Assembly (NCBI GenBank): GCA_009731375.1 | Contig: BJOX01000016.1 | Span: forward strand, 340,903 to 381,043 | Direction of reading: 5' to 3' | DNA: 40,141 nucleotides | Source: Paulinella micropora | Lineage: Eukaryota; Cercozoa; Imbricatea; Euglyphida | Translations under genes and position numbers: made by a program | Part shown: piece by piece, positions 10,119 to 19,365 of the stretch | Position numbering within the stretch: the first letter of the stretch is position 1 | Layout: the number at the start of each line of letters is the position of its first letter | The notes under the pieces: model-generated | The model's input: only the letters and a program-made list of their open reading frames with translations | What the model was told of the DNA's origin: nothing | Database searches by the model: none

Positions 10119-11364
10119 ATGAGCTTTGCTCGCGAGAAGACGGGCAAGAAAACGCATCTGAGCAGCATTCCCGAGCTTGAACAGGTCTTCGAAGATCGGT
10201 TTCAAACTTGGGAATTCACGTTCAAGATGGTTGCAACCTCTGAGAGTTCACAGCTAGGAGACATAGTCAGTTTCATAGCTAAACACCCAGAGAGAGNNNN
10301 NNNNNNCCAGAGAGTGCGAAAGAAAAATACCCATGGGATGAGTCAGCTTTTAGTATTGATGAACAGTACAGCACGGAGTCAGACACCAGGATGGTGACTC
10401 AGTAGATCGTGAAGAACAAAAGTCTAAAACACCATCCCCAGATACGGGTAAGAAATCTACGGACGCTGAGGCCTCTAAAGCAAAAGAGAGCCAAGATGCA
10501 CGAATACGACCTAACGCAAGAAGCAGGTCAAAGAAAGAGAGAAGAGCGAGGAGACGCAAGCTGAAAGAACGCAAGGAGCACGCCAAGGCTATGCGCAAGC
10601 TAAGCCTTTACGTGTCAGTTGCCTTCAAGCATCCCACCCTCATTGCACTATGTATGACTGTGACTGATGGCAATCCTATAAGAATGATGGTGCTTGTCAA
10701 GCGCCGGTATGGAGGAGCCAACGCTGCAGGTATGATCAAACGCATGCTCGTGTTCATCTCCTCATATCCAAGAGGGGACATTGAGCTGTGGTTAGATAGA
10801 AATAGATACTTGGAAGAGTGTATTCAGAGGGACTATGGTGGGAAAATTCCGGATGAGTTCTTCTCGTGGTTCTTGTTGATGAAATTCAAGAAGCATACGG
10901 TATTTGCAGGGCTAGACACGATGGTTTACCAACTCGGTCGAGAGGACTGATTGAACCACCGTGAGGTAGAGAGAGTCATCCGTCAAGTGTGGCAAAATTT
11001 CCGTCTGAATGCAGGACCGGAATCTCGGAGCACCCACACTAGATAGATAACACACAAACCAAACACCTCAACCCTCACTCGCAGACCGGCTCAAGGTACT
11101 TTTGTTTCAAAAGAGAGCGAGAGTGAGGAAGACAAGCTAGGTTGCTACAAGTGCGGGGCGAAGGACCACTGGTGTGCGACTTGCCCGAAGTTGCATTGCA
11201 ACCGGTGCACAGGTAAGAAACACAATCGTGCTCAATGTCCCAGAGCCAAACCCATGGTTTTGGCGCAAGGTGAGGAAAGCGGGAAAAATATTCCGTTGGA
11301 AGAAAGGATTACAGTTCTCGATGATAGCCTTAGATGTAGGCGATGTTCAGGAGGATGTAGGTGA
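10119..11364 (+). pseudogene. gag: Copia Gag-like region with tandem CCHC zinc knuckles
   Basis: Pieces in different frames are separated by shifts and a 10-base N gap. A first piece begins MSFAREKTGKK at 10119, only 4 bases after the LTR. A second piece (about 10405-10950) carries a basic KKERRARRRKLKERK stretch and a folded segment (YVSVAFKHPTLIALC). Finally, at 11143-11238, there are two perfect CX2CX4HX4C zinc knuckles: CYKCGAKDHWCATC and CNRCTGKKHNRAQC. Zinc knuckles bind the packaged RNA in Gag nucleocapsid. In-frame TGA (10948) and other stops show decay. The absence of any leader between LTR and start is odd, because the tRNA primer-binding site normally lies there. Confidence 0.6.
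10297..10306. other. Assembly gap (10 N)
   Basis: Ten N bases lie in the Gag region. The same CCAGAGAG sequence occurs on both sides, so the gap may be an artificial join with a small overlap. Confidence 0.95.
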
Positions 11365-12940
11365 GGAAGAGGAAGGAGAGGAAGATGCAGACTTGTTTGA
11401 AAAAACAGTGTTTGTGTTGCATGGTGGTGGGGAGATAGATGAAGGGAGTGATGCACCAGCCCCATCCTCTGTCATACTTTTGCCTGCTCCACTCACATCG
11501 CCACACAACAATGAAGACAAGTCACGCACACGTATTGCTGGAGTCGATAGGTCTAGTTTGTCAATAACAATCTCACTGCCTCACTTGCACAATGCAAATG
11601 TGCTGTCTTTGCTCATGCCTCCACCCACAAAGAAAGAGAACAAGAACAAGACCAAACAGGCAACAAACAAAGAAGCGAGTGTCGCCAAAACATTGGTAGG
11701 GAAGCAGATAGGTGTAGCACCACCATCACACCCCAACACTCCACGTCCACTAGACGAACAGACGAAGAAGAGCACAAAGAAGAAAGTGACTCAAACAACA
11801 ACAACAACAACAACAACAAACAAACCAACAAAACAGACCAACCCAGCTGAAAGAATTGCAAGCACTAAGCAATGTCTCGGGAAAACATCTCGGGGAAAAC
11901 CGTGCAAAGTTCGGTTGGGTGGTCACTTGTTCGGTTCTCCACAACGTATGGCTGACAGATTGTACTACGACGATTATTGTGGATACCATGCAGGCCAAAG
12001 TGCATTGTATCCCTTTATCGACTTAGTACAAGAGCCAGCCAACAGACCACCAGCTGTCGTAAACTATCCTAACGAGGCAAAGTTACGTGAAATTGCGAAA
12101 GAATTTCTTGACAAGTTCGGAAATTACTGTGTAGCTGAAGGAGAGGATTGGAATTACCAACCCCCACCTTGGGTTAGTAATCCCACCCCCTCAGCTACAC
12201 TAAACTCACTTACATGGAGTCTTGTAGGTTTGTCACAACAGACCGGTCGTGCCGGCATGGAAACTTCCCAGTCTGCTCAACACTCGCCTCCGCTCACAAG
12301 GTCTGCTCTCAGAGTCCCTGTGGATGAGGAAAAGGTAAGTATTACCTCACCCACACCCTCAGAGACACAGCATGAGCTTATCTCACCTCACAGACTAGTC
12401 TCGAACATAGGAATGCGCACAGTTGGAGAGATAGCAAGAGGGATCAAGAGATCAGGGGGAGTATGGGACGAGAGGAGGGTGATTGAGGTAGGAGGAACGA
12501 TAAACGAATACCTCACAGATGTGATGCGAGCCATAGAGTTAGTAACAGTGACTCACAACACACGCAACAGCCCCAGTCCTTATTCCATTCAAAACGACAG
12601 CAAACACACACCAATCACACCAATCACACCAATCACTCCAATCACACCCAACACAACGAACGATGAGATAGAGGTTAGATTAGACCCTTCAGGTAAGTTC
12701 GTAGAGGTGACAGTCCCTCAAGAGATGATCACAGGAGCATCAAAAGAACGGATTACACAGTTGGATAGACAGGCAAGAGAAGTGATCACGAGTTTGCAGG
12801 ACGAGTTGAAAGGACAGATACAGACAGACATGCCAGATAGAAACTACGATCCTGATGACTCAGACGACGTGCCAGAAATGATGGGACATCCTGGTCAGGG
12901 GGAGACTGACGGAAGCTTTGCTTTATCGATGGGATGGTAG
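11321..12940 (+). CDS. Copia internal ORF with Cys-Cys/Cys-His motif, unknown
   Basis: A long open frame (up to 588 codons from a GTG at 11174; first ATG at 11321) between the zinc knuckles and integrase. It overlaps the zinc-knuckle frame, so the two may have been joined by frameshifting. Seen: an acidic segment, Thr/Lys-rich low complexity (a run of eight Thr, and ITP repeats at about 12608-12650), and a compact motif CLGKTSRGKPCK with YCGYH 35 residues later. This CxGxTxxGxxC...YCxxH pattern is known from small putative zinc-binding modules in eukaryotic and viral proteins. The tail (EIEVRLDPSGKFVEVTVP, then a coiled helix) is unassigned. No DTG or DSG protease motif is visible. Good openness compared with the broken pol suggests selection or chance. 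Confidence 0.5.
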   Translation: MIALDVGDVQEDVGEEEEGEEDADLFEKTVFVLHGGGEIDEGSDAPAPSSVILLPAPLTSPHNNEDKSRTRIAGVDRSSLSITISLPHLHNANVLSLLMPPPTKKENKNKTKQATNKEASVAKTLVGKQIGVAPPSHPNTPRPLDEQTKKSTKKKVTQTTTTTTTTNKPTKQTNPAERIASTKQCLGKTSRGKPCKVRLGGHLFGSPQRMADRLYYDDYCGYHAGQSALYPFIDLVQEPANRPPAVVNYPNEAKLREIAKEFLDKFGNYCVAEGEDWNYQPPPWVSNPTPSATLNSLTWSLVGLSQQTGRAGMETSQSAQHSPPLTRSALRVPVDEEKVSITSPTPSETQHELISPHRLVSNIGMRTVGEIARGIKRSGGVWDERRVIEVGGTINEYLTDVMRAIELVTVTHNTRNSPSPYSIQNDSKHTPITPITPITPITPNTTNDEIEVRLDPSGKFVEVTVPQEMITGASKERITQLDRQAREVITSLQDELKGQIQTDMPDRNYDPDDSDDVPEMMGHPGQGETDGSFALSMGW

Positions 12941-13169
12941 TAAAGATAGTAAACTAGACCCCAATCATCGCTTCATCCCAAAGGGAGTGCCAGAAAGAGA
13001 GAGAGAGAGGCGGGGCAACAGGGTGGGAGAACCCAAGCATAAAACCCACTCACAGACACAAAAGGGACCATAACATCAGCAAGCGAGAGTAAAGTGAGCA
13101 ATAAATCATCTAATATAATAATAAAAAATACTGTTTTTTTTTAAAAAGTACCCATCTAAGGTCAAGAGA
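12941..13169 (+). other. Short non-coding stretch before copia integrase
   Basis: About 230 bases with AGAGAGAG low complexity, an AT-rich patch and a T9 run. No gene is visible. The protease domain expected here in Ty1/copia elements is missing or unrecognisable. Confidence 0.4.
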
Positions 13170-16047
13170 GTGAGAGCACTGCCAGTTAGTATAGTTCATG
13201 CCATGGCGGGACATGTGAGTTGGGAGCGAACCAAAGCATTTGCAGACGCCATAGGTATTAAGTTAATAGGTAGAGATGGTACAGTAGAGAGTGCGAGAGA
13301 AGAGTGCAGAATGTGTGAGCCATGCATGATAGCTAAAGCTAGCGTGTTGCCTCGTTTTGCATCTAATCATTTGCCTAGAGCAGAGAGAGTGGGAGAGATG
13401 TTGCACTGCGATACACAAGACCCATGTAGAGTAATATCCAGAGAGGGGAGAACATATAAATTTACGGTTATGGATGATTTCTCGGGGTACGCATTAGATT
13501 TCTATTTGCGACACAAGAATGAGTTCGTATCTTGTATACATAAAGCGATAGCATTCATAGAGAGACAGACAGAAAATAAAGTTAAAGTCATAGTTTGCGA
13601 TCAGGAGTTCACTGCCCCAAGAGAGATTAGTGAGAAATATAATGATATTATATGGAAAGATGCAGCCACAGCAGATAAAGATGGCAACGCGAGAGCTGAG
13701 AGAATGAATGGGGTGACGGGGGGGCCTGCTCGCGCACTTAGGCAGCATGCTCGATTTCCGCCTAACTTCTGGGCAGAAATGGAGCATACAGCCACTGTGT
13801 TATATAATATTTTGCCTTTAACTAAAGGACAGCATAAGGGCATGTCCCCTTATCAGTTACTGTTCAAACGGGCACCGCCATTGCACCAATTGCGACCAAT
13901 TGGGTGTATGGGGGTAATGGACGTAGGAAAAGTAAACGGTAAAGGATCCATGCCCGGTTAGTTAGTAAAGTTAGTTGGATACGATATGCATCGAGATTTG
14001 TACAGAGTTTGGGACGGACAGAAGGTATTACCTGGAGTCAGAAATGTCCGTTTTGATCTCAGTAGGGTAGGGGAGTCAATTGAACCTAAAGTAGTATGGG
14101 AAGATGCAACTGAGGGGGAGATAGACACACAGCCAGAAATCGACGATGAAAATGACACAAGCACAACACAGGGGCTCATAGACACCGGGATAGCAGTAGG
14201 AACTAGCCAGGTAGACAATTTCGAGCCCAGTTCCACTGACCTTTCAGTTGCACCATTCCCACACAGTCCCACCACTTCACCGCATGTAGACAGTGTAGAC
14301 AGCGAGGCAGAGGATAAGGTTGAGGCCAAGATAGAGACTGAACAGGAACCTTACGGGGTTGAAGCAGTCCAGAGGGAGCAATTAGATGAGCGCATTAGTA
14401 TAAGGCCCTTGCCTATAGATATGAATAGCCCTAGCGCCCAACTTGACCCCACATCGAAGTATATAGAGAATAAGGCCCCAGCCAAGGGATTAACTTGGGA
14501 GCAAAGCGACAAAGTGTCAGAAGCGAGCATAGTCAGCGGAAGAAGGGTGAGGAAGCAAGTAGATCTAACCCACATCTCTACACATCATGTTACCACTATG
14601 TATGACATGGATGATTGCATCTCATATGACGAAGTGAGTGAATGGATGTTTTACATACATTTGCCACCAGACTTAGCAATTGAAGGCATGACACTCAAAG
14701 ATCTACATGCAGGGATAGATAAAGAGTTGCGTTCGATAGCAGAGTTCAAGACCTACCAATATTTAGATGAAAGTGAAGCCAGAAAAGCAGGAGTTAAGAT
14801 AGTAGGATTAACTTGGGTGCACAAGGTCAAAACGGACCAGGATGGACTTAGGTTCGTCAAGTCGCGTTTATCATTGAGGAAAGATCAATTGCAACCGGGA
14901 ATAAGCTACAACCCCGAACAGCTCTACGTACATGTGCGAATCACCGTTCAGTTTTGCTTCTTTGCAAGTTGACAGTTAGCTATAGTAGGAGATTGTATGG
15001 AGTAGACTTTAAAAATGCTTATCTTAATGCTGATATGATTGACGCCATAATATTATACGCTCGCCCACCGCATGGTGCATCCGTGATAGGGAGAGTAGGG
15101 AAGATATGGAAAGTAGTCAAGGCGTTGTACGGAGCGCCCCAGGCAGGGAAACGCTGGTATGACATATTTTCTGGACTTTTGAGACAGGCTTTATCACGCT
15201 CAAATCAGACCCTTGTATGTTTTAGGAGAAGGGAGTGAAATTAGGTGAAGGAATTGTAGGTGTTTTTCATGTTGATGACCTCATATTCATGGCGCCTAGC
15301 AAATTAGCCTATGATCGTTTTTGCGAGAAACTTGAGATGAATTTCCCCATCAAAAGACTCGGTTTAGCGAAAGAATTCAAGGGTATGGAAATAATTCAGA
15401 CCAAGTCCGAAATAATTCTAAATCAGCAAAGTTACGCTCGAAAAGTTGTAAAATTTTACGGTTATGACCAATGCAAATCTAGTGCAACACCAGAATCAAA
15501 AACAGACCCGATGCCGATGGATTCGCAAGCTAAACTTAGACAATTTTCGATTCCACAGATAGTAGGGAGTTTACTCTTTTTGGCTAAGATGACGAGGCCG
15601 GATATAGTGGAAGCGCTCAATTCTGCTAGTGTAATGCAGACAGTAGATGTGGGAAAGACTTATGCCAAGTTAGGGAAGATCATCCGATACCTTAAAAACG
15701 ATAGAGTACTTAGGTTCAGTAGGAAGGAGCCTAGTGCAGTGGGTAAGGCAGGACCCGTAGGACCAATGACAGTTTGGCCCGATGCGGCTCACAGGGTTTG
15801 TCTAAAGACGGGGAAATCTCGTACTGGGTATGTAGTCTTGGTAGGAGGAGATTCAGTAGCTTGGTTGTCCAAAAGACAATCAAAGGTAGCACTTTCTTCG
15901 AACGATGAGGAAATTTTCGCAGCGAACGAAGCCCTAAGGGAAGCTATGTCCATTTGCAACATGCGAGATGAATTAGGCATCCCGGAGGCTAAACCATTCG
16001 ACGTTCATGAGGATAATGCCCAAACCATACTAGCTGCACAACGCGGG
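13170..16047 (+). pseudogene. pol: Copia Pol: integrase, reverse transcriptase, RNase H (5' part)
   Basis: Integrase (13170-13961) has the HHCC finger (VHAMAGHVSW ... CRMCEPC), catalytic Asp in LHCDTQDP, Asp in VCDQEF and Glu in RAERMNG, followed by the copia GMSPYQLLFKR tail. An in-frame TAG at 13959-13961 separates it from the GYDMHRDLYRVWD segment and an acidic linker. Reverse transcriptase starts near 14810 (GLTWVHKVKTDQDG), shifts frame near 14950 (YGVDFKNAYLNADM, ALYGAPQAGKRWY), meets a TAG near 15226 and continues with the catalytic FHVDDLIF (15268 onward). RNase H follows (GKSRTGYVVLVGG, WLSKRQSKVALSS, DVHEDNAQT) and is cut by element B at 16048. The rest of RNase H lies at 36952-37149. 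Confidence 0.9.
16042..16047. repeat. Target site duplication CGCGGG, left copy, of element B
   Basis: CGCGGG directly precedes the left terminal repeat and is repeated at 36946-36951 directly after the right one. Six bases is the characteristic Polinton/Maverick duplication. Confidence 0.95.
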
Positions 16048-16144
16048 AGTAGTATAGGGTGCCACTACAAGACACTTTTTCAAGACATACCCCACCCCAC
16101 CACAGAGACACACACCGGCCGGCCCGGAGGGACAAAAAGGCAAC
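16048..16144 (+). repeat. Left terminal inverted repeat of element B
   Basis: This is an inverted copy of 36849-36945. Only two small indel or substitution differences are visible over 97 bases (CCCCACCAC against CCCCCCAC, and GGAGGGAC against GGACGGGAC). It begins AG as Polintons do. It contains GGCCGGCCCGG. Terminal repeats are the integrase substrate and the expected site of protein-primed replication. Confidence 0.95.
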
Positions 16145-16436
16145 AGCAAGGAAAAAGTGAAAACGGACAAATAAAATGATACACATAGCCTTTCTCAACA
16201 TTGAGCACATTCACAGCTGTCAGTTTGCGAAAAAAGAAATATAACGGGTTTTGCGAATTTTCTTTACTTTTTTTGTTAAAGTTTCTGTTAGATAAAAAAT
16301 AAAATAGAATTCGTCAGCCAATACTTCAATGCATCTGCGCGTCGTTTTTTGACGCATTGACGCACGCTTTTTTGCTCTGTCGTTCCTTTCTGTTGTTTTG
16401 TCGCAACCCATAGCACAATATAATGTATCTTATATA
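16145..16436. other. Left subterminal region
   Basis: About 290 bases with no convincing gene. A 63-codon minus-strand frame (16220-16411) starts with a basic stretch but degenerates into AT-rich coding and is not supported. Short inverted words occur (GCGTCGTTTTTTGACGC near 16338). AATATAATGTATCTTATATA just before 16437 is a candidate promoter. Confidence 0.4.
16430..16436 (+). promoter_or_regulatory. TATATA motif directly before the coiled-coil gene
   Basis: CTTATATA runs straight into the ATG at 16437. The same abutting arrangement is seen at 19366 and 24622, which is why I chose this start rather than the upstream ATG at 16398. Confidence 0.4.
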
Positions 16437-16922
16437 ATGTCATTAAATCTTATTCCAAATAATTTAAAAGATAAAGATATGTGGAAAGAACAGTTTAAAG
16501 CAAATAGATGTGGTTTGAAAAAACTAAACGAAATGAAAATAAAGGCAGAGAAAGAGATAGAAAAAGACGAAAATATAATTGAGAATATAAAGAAAGAGTT
16601 AATGAAGAAGAAGGAGAGACTAGTTGCGTTGAAAGAGGCGATAGAAGAAAATGAGAAGGAGAGAGACGAGATAGAAGAAGTCTTAATGGAGGATAGACGA
16701 AAGAAGTTGAAGAAAAGAAAGATTGAGAGTGAAATAAGATTGATGAAGCATTGGAAGAAGCAGAATAGAGGAATGATTGAGGCAGAGGAGCTTGTTAAGA
16801 TGGAAAGAATGATTGAAAAAGGAACGACATTTACAGAAGCATGTATGATGATGAAAAGATTAGATGAAATAGGGATAGACGTAGGGGGAGGTAATAGAAA
16901 TATGAAAAAAGCGTATAGATAA
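16437..16922 (+). CDS. Coiled-coil protein, unknown
   Basis: 161 residues from the ATG at 16437. Residues about 20-120 form a nearly continuous Lys/Glu-rich coiled coil (KKLNEMKIKAEKEIEKDENI, KERLVALKEAIEENEKERDE), then KRKIESEIRLMKHWKKQNRG. The C-terminal part (EELVKMERMIEKGTTFTEAC) is helical, ending in a Gly/Asn/basic tail. It is the first gene inside the left terminus and is intact, unlike most of the element. I do not recognise a family; a structural or scaffold role is only a guess. Confidence 0.6.
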   Translation: MSLNLIPNNLKDKDMWKEQFKANRCGLKKLNEMKIKAEKEIEKDENIIENIKKELMKKKERLVALKEAIEENEKERDEIEEVLMEDRRKKLKKRKIESEIRLMKHWKKQNRGMIEAEELVKMERMIEKGTTFTEACMMMKRLDEIGIDVGGGNRNMKKAYR

Positions 16923-16970
16923 TTGATTTTATATAAGTCCTGGGCACAACATTAAACTACCCCTACAAAT

Positions 16971-16997
16971 ACATACAAAGTTTGTCCCTTTGTATGT
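16971..16997 (+). promoter_or_regulatory. Inverted repeat upstream of the spliced gene
   Basis: ACATACAAAG and CTTTGTATGT form a perfect 10-bp stem with a 7-base loop, ending 14 bases before the ATG at 17012. It could be an RNA hairpin in the 5' leader or an operator-like site. It is the only such structure at a gene start in the element. Confidence 0.45.
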
Positions 16998-17011
16998 ATG
17001 TGTAGGTCGCA

Positions 17012-17563
17012 ATGCCTCCGAAGAAGAAGACTGAAGAACCAGCTCCAGCTCCACAGGTAATAATCTCTTTTCTTTTTTGTTGTTCTCACATTGTTTGTGT
17101 ATTATAGGAACCCGCACCAGAACCAGCACCTGTAGCTGAAGAAAATGTAATTACTATTTCTATTATTGCTTGTTCTTATCGATGTATGTGTATTGTGTAG
17201 GTTGAGCAGAAATTAAATACAATGATTGGTGAGATATCAGCTGGAATGGCTATTTTAGAGGTAGCAGAAGGGAAGAATCCAGGCCGTAAAGGAATCCCTA
17301 CAAAATCCTCTACTCCTTTCTACATCTGCGGAGATGAAGCAAAAGGAATTACTATTTCCTTCACTCAAGTACAGGATAGTAGTCCTATTGAGGCTATTGG
17401 TTTGAGAATCGCTGTTGCAAGTATCCGCAAGGGTAATCTTGTAATGGCTGTGTATTTGAAAGATCAGTCTAATTTTTTTTCACCCAGCTTGAAAAATGTG
17501 AAATCAGTTCTTGCGGGCAAGATGGAAAGACTTGCGAAGATTGTTCCAGCTGAAGTTGTTTAA
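17012..17563 (+). CDS. Three-exon spliced gene, unknown virion-like protein
   Basis: Exon 1 is 17012-17056 (MPPKKKTEEPAPAPQ), intron 1 is 17057-17107 (GTAATA...TATTATAG, 51 bases), exon 2 is 17108-17146 (EPAPEPAPVAEEN), intron 2 is 17147-17200 (GTAATTAC...GTGTAG, 54 bases) and exon 3 is 17201-17563. Both introns are phase 0, T-rich toward the 3' end and contain in-frame stops, so unspliced RNA would truncate the protein. The exon 1 and 2 products are matching Pro-Ala-Glu repeats, which strongly supports the model. The product is about 146 residues. The folded part (KSSTPFYICGDEAKGITISF, EAIGLRIAVASIRKGN) looks beta-rich and ends KIVPAEVV. No family is recognised. Introns imply nuclear transcription. 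Confidence 0.7.
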
Positions 17564-17642
17564 TAAATATTTCACGCTGATTTTTTTGTAATTTATACTA
17601 CAGTAGCTTCAGGTTATATTAATTACATCTGTAGGCAATAAT

Positions 17643-18640
17643 TTACAAATCAAGTATTTCTTTTTTCTTCTTAATACGAGCACTATTACGGATATTCTCA
17701 GGTTTAATATCCAAAGACTTTAATAATTCCTTAGTTTTCTTTTCCTTAGTTGCTTCCTTGACTTTGTCAGCTAATTGAGGTTTAACTTCTTCATCAGAAT
17801 GTTCGCTCATTTTAGATTTTAATAACTGTTGAGGACTTGCTATTTCATCCGAATTTAAAATCAACTTAAAGCCTTTCCGGCCTTTTACTGTATATACTTT
17901 TTTTGAAAACTGAACATCACCTTTACTAAAAACGGTTCGTTCTAGTTCTTTTCTTACGGTTGAACCCTTAGGAAATTTATTAATAAGACCAGCTGTATAT
18001 ATTTCCTGATTATTTTTCTTTTTACACTCATAGACTTCCATAGGTGTAGCCTTTATTGTATTATGATATGTATTATTATAATTTTCAACAATTTCATTAA
18101 TGTAAGGAACCCAAATAAAATTATCATTAACTTCCCACATAAAATTTAAATCATTCCTTATTGTTCTAATAAATCTATCTACTATTCCCATAGTTCGGTG
18201 GTCACCAACTTCGTTTGTTGCGTGTTCTATCTCGTTCTCTTTGAAATATTCGGCGACTTGCACTTTATATTCACTGCCGTTGTCAGACGAATTCTTTTAG
18301 GTTTAGGCATTTTCTTTAATCATTCTAATACTTCGCCTGTTGTTTTATTTTTGATCGGTTCAATCCAAGCACGACGAGAATAAACATCAATCATTACTAA
18401 ACCAAAATTGTAGTTTTTGTTTCCTGTCTTAGTAGCTATTTTAGACATATCCATAAGGTCAATAAACACTTGGCTTAATGGTTCAGGCTCAGGGGATAGT
18501 ATAGTATTCAATTTTTTAGGGTTCTTAGATTGATGATGTATTTCAGAAGCCTCTTCAATTTTCTGTTGTTCAAGCTCTTCTTCATTTTTACCTGGAGTTT
18601 CTTCCAGTTGTGAGTTAGCGGTTGTATGCTTATGGTCCAT
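17643..18640 (-). pseudogene. int: Retroviral-type (rve) integrase of element B
   Basis: Two frames read as one protein. 18640-18320 carries the first catalytic Asp (QVFIDLMDMS) and NYNFGLVMIDVYSRRAW, ending at an in-frame TGA (18320-18322). After a one-base shift near 18290, SDNGSEYKVQVAEYF gives the second Asp, followed by GDHRTMGIVDRFIRTIRND and YNNTYHNTIKATPMEVYE, typical of Polinton integrases. The third acidic catalytic position, usually Glu, is Asp here (GIVDRF), 35 residues after the second Asp. The C-terminal half has an SH3-like FSKKVYTVKGRKGFKLIL followed by a Lys-rich tail. This enzyme would have inserted the element with the 6-bp duplication; the copy is inactive. Confidence 0.85.
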
Positions 18641-18723
18641 TGCTATATGCGACTAAAATAGAAAGGTATTTTATCACAATATATAAAAGAGTAAATAATA
18701 AGTCGTGCATAAAGTTATATATT

Positions 18724-18801
18724 GAAACTTTTAGAAAAAGTTTCACAAAACTTGGGTTTGTTTGCGAAGCCTTGCTTCTCAAAGCAAGAAGGGCATGCCC
18801 T
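18724..18801 (-). terminator. Stem-loop element (copy a) downstream of the 18804-19241 gene
   Basis: On the minus strand, directly after the stop at 18804, the palindrome AGGGCATGCCCT is followed by TTGCTTTGAGAAGCAAGGC and GCTTCGC, then GAAACTTTTTCTAAAAGTTTC. The TTTGAGAAGC and GCTTCGC cores match copies b and c on the plus strand, so this copy is inverted together with its gene. A transcript 3'-end role is inferred from this strand-matched placement. Confidence 0.6.
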
Positions 18802-18803
18802 TA

Positions 18804-19241
18804 CTAAAACTTTTTTTTTTGTTTCTCGGGTTGTTGGTTATAAACATTAACTGATATGTTTGATTTCTTACCTGTACCCCTCTTAGGCTTAGGCTCTTCA
18901 TCTTCTTCCTCGCTTTCGCTTTCGCTATCTTCGCTTTCTTCTAATTCGGGCAGTTTCTTTTTTACCATTCTCTTCGCCTTCTTCTGTTTGGTCTTTAATT
19001 TCATACCCGCAACCCGTCGTGCGACAATATCTACAAAGTCGTGTTCAACCTCTTCATCCGAACTGCTTTCCTCAATCGGTTCACCATCTCTACCATCAAT
19101 CATATCCTTAGCTAACTGCTTCTTAGAGGTATGTTCCATCTTTTCGTCCGCCGTCATTTCTTTCACATTCTTTGCCTCTTCCTCAGCGAGTAATTCCTTA
19201 GCCCTTTCAATCTTTCTTTGCCTCGCATACTGTTTCTTCAT
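18804..19241 (-). CDS. Highly charged protein, unknown
   Basis: 145 residues. Basic helical N-terminus (MKKQYARQRKIERAKELLAE), a middle with ADEKMEHTSKKQLAKDMIDG and acidic EESSSDEEVEHD, then a very basic KTKQKKAKRMVKKKL, an acidic Ser/Glu run (EESEDSESESEEEDEEPKPK) and a Lys-rich tail. The segment KDMIDGRDGEP resembles NDMIDGRRGKQ in the 25617-25874 frame, so the two may share a short motif. It is intact and divergent from the fibre gene, with about 125 bases between them. It could be a virion core or nucleic-acid-binding protein; this is inference. Confidence 0.6.
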   Translation of the reverse strand: MKKQYARQRKIERAKELLAEEEAKNVKEMTADEKMEHTSKKQLAKDMIDGRDGEPIEESSSDEEVEHDFVDIVARRVAGMKLKTKQKKAKRMVKKKLPELEESEDSESESEEEDEEPKPKRGTGKKSNISVNVYNQQPEKQKKKF

Positions 19242-19350
19242 TATGGTCGCTTTTTCAAGATTTTTATGGCAATCTCTCTATTACCTCTTGGCATTGTTTG
19301 TTTTGATTGTATATCTAACCAAAAATAATTTTTAATCGGATTAATTATTA

Positions 19351-19365
19351 TCCAATATATATAAT
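19351..19365 (+). promoter_or_regulatory. TATATATA motif before the fibre gene
   Basis: CCAATATATATAAT runs directly into the ATG at 19366 within the divergent intergenic region. This fits the TATA-next-to-ATG pattern of this element. Confidence 0.45.

Noticed and set aside
16220-16411. Minus-strand gene of 63 codons next to the left terminus
   Set aside because: It starts plausibly (KTTERNDRAKKRAS) but its second half is translated AT-rich sequence with no domain, so support is too weak.
18641-18807. Plus-strand frame of 61 codons between the integrase and the charged gene
   Set aside because: It runs through the stem-loop element and has no coding signature.
18856-19335. Plus-strand frame of 159 codons rich in Ser/Leu/Phe
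   Set aside because: It is the complement of the charged minus-strand gene; the hydrophobic low-complexity product is a shadow.
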